Below, one piece after another: positions 5,231 through 8,049 of a stretch of DNA of 8,049 nucleotides (positions are counted from its first letter, which is position 1; the number at the start of each line of letters is the position of its first letter). The position numbers were made by a program, and so were the translations under genes. This DNA is from Massiliimalia sp964370215 (GTDB taxonomy: Bacteria; Bacillota; Clostridia; Oscillospirales; Ruminococcaceae), in assembly GCA_964370215.1 (NCBI GenBank), contig CAYJIM010000087.1:1-8049 (forward strand), in the 5' to 3' direction. The notes below the pieces were generated by a model. That model had not been told where the DNA came from. It searched no databases and was given only the letters and a program-made list of their open reading frames with translations.

Positions 5231-6655
5231 ATGAAAAAATTTGACACGAAAGTCCAATATATCAAATATAAAGTTTTGCGGGAGGTCGCGAGGAACGCTT
5301 GGAACGATACACTTCTTGAAAATGTCACAGAGATTCCCAAGAAAATCATTACCGGCAAAGAGTCCACTATGCGGTGTTGTGTGTATAAGGAACAAGCCAT
5401 TTTAACAGAGCGTGTGAAGATTGCAATGGGCGGCGACCGCGCCAACCCCAATGTCATTGAAGTCATTGATATCGCCTGTGATGAATGCCCTGTTTCGGGT
5501 TATACTGTTACATCATCATGTCGAGGATGTCTTTCTCATCGTTGCTATGAGGCCTGTAAATTCGGGGCAATTTCTTTTGACGAAAACTTTGTAGCACATA
5601 TCGATGAAGAAAAATGTGTAGACTGCGGTGCTTGCGCAAAGGTATGTCCCTATCATGCCATTATCAGTAGAAAAAGACCCTGTGAAAGTGCTTGTAAAGT
5701 AAAGGCGATTCAGAAAGCCGCCGACAACAGTGCAGAAATCATCAACGAAAAATGTATTGCTTGTGGTGCTTGTGTGTACCAATGTCCATTTGGTTCCATC
5801 TCGGATAAATCTTTCATTTTAGATAGTATCGATCTGATCAAAAAGAGTGATCGCAATCAAAATTATAGAGTCTATGCAGTGGTCGCCCCTTCCATTTCCA
5901 GCCAATTTCAACACGCAAATTTAGGCCAGGTGGTCAGTGGCATCAAAACACTCGGGTTTCACACCATTGTAGAGGCCGCTTTGGGTGCCGATGCCGTTGC
6001 TTTAGAAGAGTCGCGGGAACTTGCAGAGAAAGGGTTCTTAACAAGTTCCTGTTGCCCTGCTTTTGTGATGTATATCAAACAAAACTTCCCCGACTTTTCC
6101 AAACACATTTCGCACAACCTGTCCCCGATGGCAAGGATTGCAAAGTATATCAAAGAAACCGACCCAACCGCAAAAATCATATTTATTGGGCCGTGCACCG
6201 CGAAAAAAATGGAATTTCAACTGGAAACGGTCAGCCCGTATATCGACAGTGTATTGACATTTGAGGAGTTGCAGGCATTGTTTGACAGCCGTGATTTGAA
6301 CTTAGAAACATTGCCGATTGACGTGCTCGACAACGCTTCCTATTTCGGGCGTATCTTTGCACGGAGCGGTGGCTTGTCCGATGCGGTTGCGCAAGCAATG
6401 AAGGAACAGGAGATTGCATTTGACCTCAATGCCGAAAAATGCGACGGTATCGAGGCTTGTAAAGTCGCCATCTTGAAAGCATCGAAAAAAATAAGTGCCG
6501 TCAATTTCATTGAGGGTATGGCGTGTGTTGGTGGCTGTATCGGTGGCGCCGGCTGTTTGACCCATGGGCCGAAAGACAAGGCTGAAGTGGATAAATACGG
6601 CATGCTTGCGTTTGAAAAAAGCATTTTGGAAGCCGTTGAACAGCTACAGATATAA
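5231..6655 (+). CDS. Multicluster [FeFe]-hydrogenase (HfsD-like, group B/CpIII-like)
   Basis: A 474-residue soluble hydrogenase that reversibly interconverts H2 with protons and electrons. The N-terminal region is cysteine-rich: C97-x2-C100-x4-C105-x3-C109, a canonical C129/C132/C135/C139 cluster motif, C151-x3-C155, and a canonical C175/C178/C181/C185 motif, so several [4Fe-4S] clusters relay electrons. The H-cluster domain (about 212-474) has L1 TSSCCPAF (271-278), L2 GPCTAKKMEF (320-329) and L3 MACVGGC (430-436). The four ligands C275, C322, C432 and C436 and the preceding proton-transfer Cys C274 are all kept, so activity is expected, unlike in the partner PAS hydrogenase. Gly320 replaces the Met of the usual MPC in L2, and TSCCPAF-type loops suit the group B enzymes (my recollection). 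ATG 5231 begins at the conserved MKKFDT-KVQ segment; GTG 5189, ATG 5201 and ATG 5219 are in-frame alternatives. It is the last gene of the operon. Confidence 0.88.
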   Translation: MKKFDTKVQYIKYKVLREVARNAWNDTLLENVTEIPKKIITGKESTMRCCVYKEQAILTERVKIAMGGDRANPNVIEVIDIACDECPVSGYTVTSSCRGCLSHRCYEACKFGAISFDENFVAHIDEEKCVDCGACAKVCPYHAIISRKRPCESACKVKAIQKAADNSAEIINEKCIACGACVYQCPFGSISDKSFILDSIDLIKKSDRNQNYRVYAVVAPSISSQFQHANLGQVVSGIKTLGFHTIVEAALGADAVALEESRELAEKGFLTSSCCPAFVMYIKQNFPDFSKHISHNLSPMARIAKYIKETDPTAKIIFIGPCTAKKMEFQLETVSPYIDSVLTFEELQALFDSRDLNLETLPIDVLDNASYFGRIFARSGGLSDAVAQAMKEQEIAFDLNAEKCDGIEACKVAILKASKKISAVNFIEGMACVGGCIGGAGCLTHGPKDKAEVDKYGMLAFEKSILEAVEQLQI

Positions 6656-6670
6656 GTTTACTTTTTCTTT

Positions 6671-6720
6671 GACGGCACTTGCCCTCTCATGATTAACTCC
6701 CATGAAAAGCACTTGCCGTC
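6671..6720. repeat. Inverted GACGGCA/TGCCGTC with internal direct CACTTGCC repeat
   Basis: GACGGCA (6671-6677) and TGCCGTC (6714-6720) can pair. Between them, TCATG and CATGA can form an inner stem with a 9-nt loop. CACTTGCC occurs twice in direct orientation (6676-6683 and 6710-6717), once in each arm region. It lies just after the hydrogenase stop and before the main terminator, so it may be a 3' untranslated structure. Its function is unknown. Confidence 0.45.
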
Positions 6721-6728
6721 CTACAAAC

Positions 6729-6771
6729 AATGCCCCCCAACAGTGTTAAAGATGCACTGTTGGGGGGCATT
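6729..6771. terminator. Bidirectional intrinsic terminator between convergent genes
   Basis: A perfect 17-bp stem: AATGCCCCCCAACAGTG (6729-6745) pairs with its exact complement at 6755-6771, around a 9-nt loop. A run of six C/G pairs makes it very stable. TTGTT follows on the plus strand and TTGTTTGT follows the stem on the minus strand. It ends the hydrogenase operon and lies 2 nt past the stop of the convergent flavin-ferredoxin gene, so it probably serves both. Confidence 0.85.
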
Positions 6772-6773
6772 TG

Positions 6774-7439
6774 TTATTGATAAGAAATGGCCTCTACCGG
6801 ACAATTGAGGTAGCAGTCGCCACATTCATCACAGCGGTGCGGATCAATGGTATAGGCACCATCATCTTCTTTGATGGCTTTAAAGGAACATTTTACCTGA
6901 CATACACCACAGGAAATACAACTTTGTGGATCGATTTTTAACCCACGATATTTTTTCTCTGCGCCATTGTAACTAAAGTAAATCCGCTCTAATTTATGGT
7001 CGCGTTTTTCCAAAGCAAAGTCATAGTCAAAAACATCTCCACGTCCCGATGTGATACAGAACACCACCATCGCTGGGTATTTTTCCTGATCCTTGATGCA
7101 AACATCAAACATCGGATTTTGCTTTGCTTTGATGCTTTCAATGGATACTTCTTTGACCGCCCCTGTCATGCGAATGGCATAGCCACCCTCAAACACAGGC
7201 ATCCCGCTGTCATCATGTGCAACAGCAGTACTTGCACCCAATCCACATAGGGAGATTTTCCCATGCGTTTTGAGTTGCTTATAAAAGGCTTTGGTGTACA
7301 TTGTCATAAAGTAAATCCCATCGTCATCAAAGCCACGCAGGTGGGCAATGCGTGATTCAGGGTCACCATCCTCGTTTATGGTAGTAAAGGAAAGACATCC
7401 GATCTGGTCAAACTTTTTGTAAATTTCGCTGATGGTCAT
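6774..7439 (-). CDS. Pyridoxamine-5'-phosphate-oxidase-like flavin domain fused to 2[4Fe-4S] ferredoxin
   Basis: A 221-residue cytoplasmic protein. Residues about 1-150 resemble the FMN-binding split barrel of the PNPOx-like superfamily: CLSFTTINEDGDPESRIAHL (15-34), with FMTMYTKAFYKQL (44-56) and KISLCGLGAS (61-70) in the positions typical of the family. Residues 170-221 are a bacterial-type ferredoxin with two motifs, C174/C177/C180/C184 and C203/C206/C209/C213. The fusion suggests electron transfer between ferredoxin-type clusters and a flavin on an unknown substrate. True pyridoxamine oxidase function is unlikely, given the added clusters and an anaerobic host. ATG 7437-7439 is chosen because AAAGGAGG (7448-7455) lies 8 nt upstream; the longer frame to 7478 would bury that site. 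It is monocistronic, convergent with the hydrogenase operon, and has its own promoter. Confidence 0.85.
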   Translation of the reverse strand: MTISEIYKKFDQIGCLSFTTINEDGDPESRIAHLRGFDDDGIYFMTMYTKAFYKQLKTHGKISLCGLGASTAVAHDDSGMPVFEGGYAIRMTGAVKEVSIESIKAKQNPMFDVCIKDQEKYPAMVVFCITSGRGDVFDYDFALEKRDHKLERIYFSYNGAEKKYRGLKIDPQSCISCGVCQVKCSFKAIKEDDGAYTIDPHRCDECGDCYLNCPVEAISYQ

Positions 7440-7447
7440 AGCGATTT

Positions 7448-7455
7448 CCTCCTTT
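7448..7455 (-). promoter_or_regulatory. Ribosome binding site fixing the flavin-ferredoxin start
   Basis: Minus-strand AAAGGAGG, 8 nt before ATG 7439. It decides the start against the in-frame codon 13 residues upstream. Confidence 0.85.
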
Positions 7456-7501
7456 GTCAAAAAACATCTCATAATCATTACTTTCGCCAGTGGTATGCTT
7501 T

Positions 7502-7530
7502 AGTATAACACACCTTTGCGACAAATTCAA
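7502..7530 (-). promoter_or_regulatory. Predicted sigma-A promoter of the flavin-ferredoxin gene
   Basis: Minus-strand TTGAAT (-35, bases 7525-7530) and TATACT (-10, bases 7502-7507) have a 17-bp spacer. The leader would be about 55 nt. No Rex-like palindrome is visible here. Confidence 0.7.
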
Positions 7531-7549
7531 TTAAAGTGTGATCAATGGT

Positions 7550-7570
7550 GGTGTGCATCCAATGCACACC
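7550..7570. repeat. Perfect hairpin GGTGTGCAT-CCA-ATGCACACC
   Basis: A 9-bp perfect stem with a 3-nt loop, just upstream of the flavin-ferredoxin promoter on its strand. There is no T-tract beside it, so it is not a standard terminator. It belongs to a run of hairpins extending to 7710. Confidence 0.6.
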
Positions 7571-7604
7571 CTACAGAACCCTATTTCAATTGGGCTGTCC
7601 ACCT

Positions 7605-7639
7605 GCAAAAAAAGGGATTTGGTTTTCACCAAATCCCTT
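7605..7639 (-). terminator. Intrinsic terminator for the surface-protein gene
   Basis: On the minus strand, AAGGGATTTGGT (7628-7639) and ACCAAATCCCTT (7612-7623) form a 12-bp perfect stem around a GAAA tetraloop, followed by seven or more T. It lies about 120 nt after the surface-protein stop and points the right way for it. Confidence 0.8.
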
Positions 7640-7650
7640 AAAACGCTAAC

Positions 7651-7710
7651 GCTTGAATGTTGCCTGTCGGCAATCAAAACCTTGAGGCGTTGCCTCAAAC
7701 ACCACCACTT
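7651..7710. repeat. Three short hairpins in a row between terminator and surface-protein gene
   Basis: In order on the plus strand: TTGCC-tgtc-GGCAA, TTGAGGC-gtt-GCCTCAA, and CCACTTT-tgaa-AAAGTGG. Each is a perfect short stem with a 3-4 nt loop, spaced closely. Such compact hairpin series resemble dispersed intergenic (REP/MITE-like) elements or an elaborate 3' untranslated region. No coding frame is convincing in 7541-7756. Confidence 0.5.
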
Positions 7711-7756
7711 TTGAAAAAGTGGACAAAACTTTTATCCACCACCCGATTTTTCGTTG

Positions 7757-8049
7757 TTATTTTGTTTTTCTCATGCGGACGGTAAGGACGATACCGCCGA
7801 GGGCAAGGGTTGATACCAATACCAGCATCCCTGTCATACCGTTGTCGCCAGTGTCAGGGCCTACCAATGGGGTGGAGGAAGTGCTCCCCGAAACAGTGCC
7901 CGATGGGGTGGACGTACTGCCACTAACCGTACCCGATGGGGTAGATGGGACTGGGGTTGGTGCCGGAGCAGCGGTGACGGTGAAGTTTGCGGTCACGTTG
8001 CCATATTCCGACAGAATTTCCATCGTGTGTGCGCCAACCGCCAAGGTTT
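7757..8049 (-). CDS. Sortase-anchored surface protein, C-terminal part (cut by window edge)
   Basis: Only the last 96 or so residues are in the window; the frame is open through base 8049, so the listed TTG at 8044 is internal. In order: the end of a repeat or Ig-like domain (GAHTMEILSEYGNVTANFTV), a Pro/Ser/Thr-rich linker with PSGTVSGSTS occurring twice and a third partial STP copy, then a cell-wall sorting signal. The signal is GPDTG, an LPXTG variant with Gly in place of Leu, followed by a hydrophobic segment of about 20 residues and the basic tail RMRKTK. A class-type sortase would cleave between Thr and Gly and link the protein to peptidoglycan, exposing the missing N-terminal part outside the cell. 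Ligand or role is unknown. This stretch is GC-richer than the rest of the window. No sortase gene is in the window. Confidence 0.8.
   Translation of the reverse strand, partial: TLAVGAHTMEILSEYGNVTANFTVTAAPAPTPVPSTPSGTVSGSTSTPSGTVSGSTSSTPLVGPDTGDNGMTGMLVLVSTLALGGIVLTVRMRKTK

Noticed and set aside
1..8049. CRISPR array, tRNA, rRNA, phage or defence genes
   Set aside because: No regularly spaced repeats, tRNA cloverleaf or T-loop signature, rRNA-like stretch, or defence-domain motif was seen on either strand.

Overview
The window looks like a chromosomal segment of a low- to mid-GC anaerobic Firmicute of the class Clostridia. The pointers are AGGAGG-type ribosome binding sites, an [FeFe]-hydrogenase operon of clostridial type, and a Gram-positive cell-wall sorting signal at the right edge. 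Base composition shifts along the window: bases 1-600 are very AT-rich and the surface-protein fragment after 7757 is clearly GC-richer. All confidently called complete genes end in TAA. The species cannot be fixed from the sequence alone.

Layout. Bases 1-739 hold decayed pieces of large serine recombinases (TndX/site-specific integrase type). One C-terminal piece is on the minus strand with three in-frame stops, and a second, extreme C-terminal piece is on the plus strand pointing the other way. Bases 807-1613 (minus) encode a ZupT-like ZIP metal transporter with a good promoter, an inverted repeat at the predicted transcription start, and a terminator-like hairpin in its leader. Bases 2066-6655 (plus) are the core of the window: a four-gene operon for a small thioredoxin-fold [2Fe-2S] ferredoxin, a sensory-type [FeFe]-hydrogenase with a PAS domain, a SpoIIE/PP2C-type phosphatase, and a second, catalytic-looking [FeFe]-hydrogenase. 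The order matches, from memory, the hfsABCD cluster of Thermoanaerobacterium saccharolyticum. A near-perfect Rex operator overlaps the -10 of its promoter. A 17-bp bidirectional terminator separates this operon from a convergent minus-strand gene (6774-7439), a pyridoxamine-phosphate-oxidase-like flavin domain fused to a two-cluster ferredoxin. Bases 7541-7739 carry a row of hairpins, one of them a terminator for the last gene. That gene (7757-8049, minus, cut by the window edge) is the C-terminus of a sortase-anchored surface protein.

How it may work together (inference). The operon reads as a hydrogen-metabolism and hydrogen-sensing module. The second hydrogenase would exchange electrons between ferredoxin and protons/H2. 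The PAS hydrogenase keeps all H-cluster ligands but has Ser where catalytic enzymes have the proton-transfer Cys, which fits a sensor. Its signal could pass through the PAS and helical C-terminus to the translationally coupled phosphatase. Rex would tie transcription to the NADH/NAD+ ratio. The neighbouring flavin-ferredoxin protein is a plausible but unproven redox partner.
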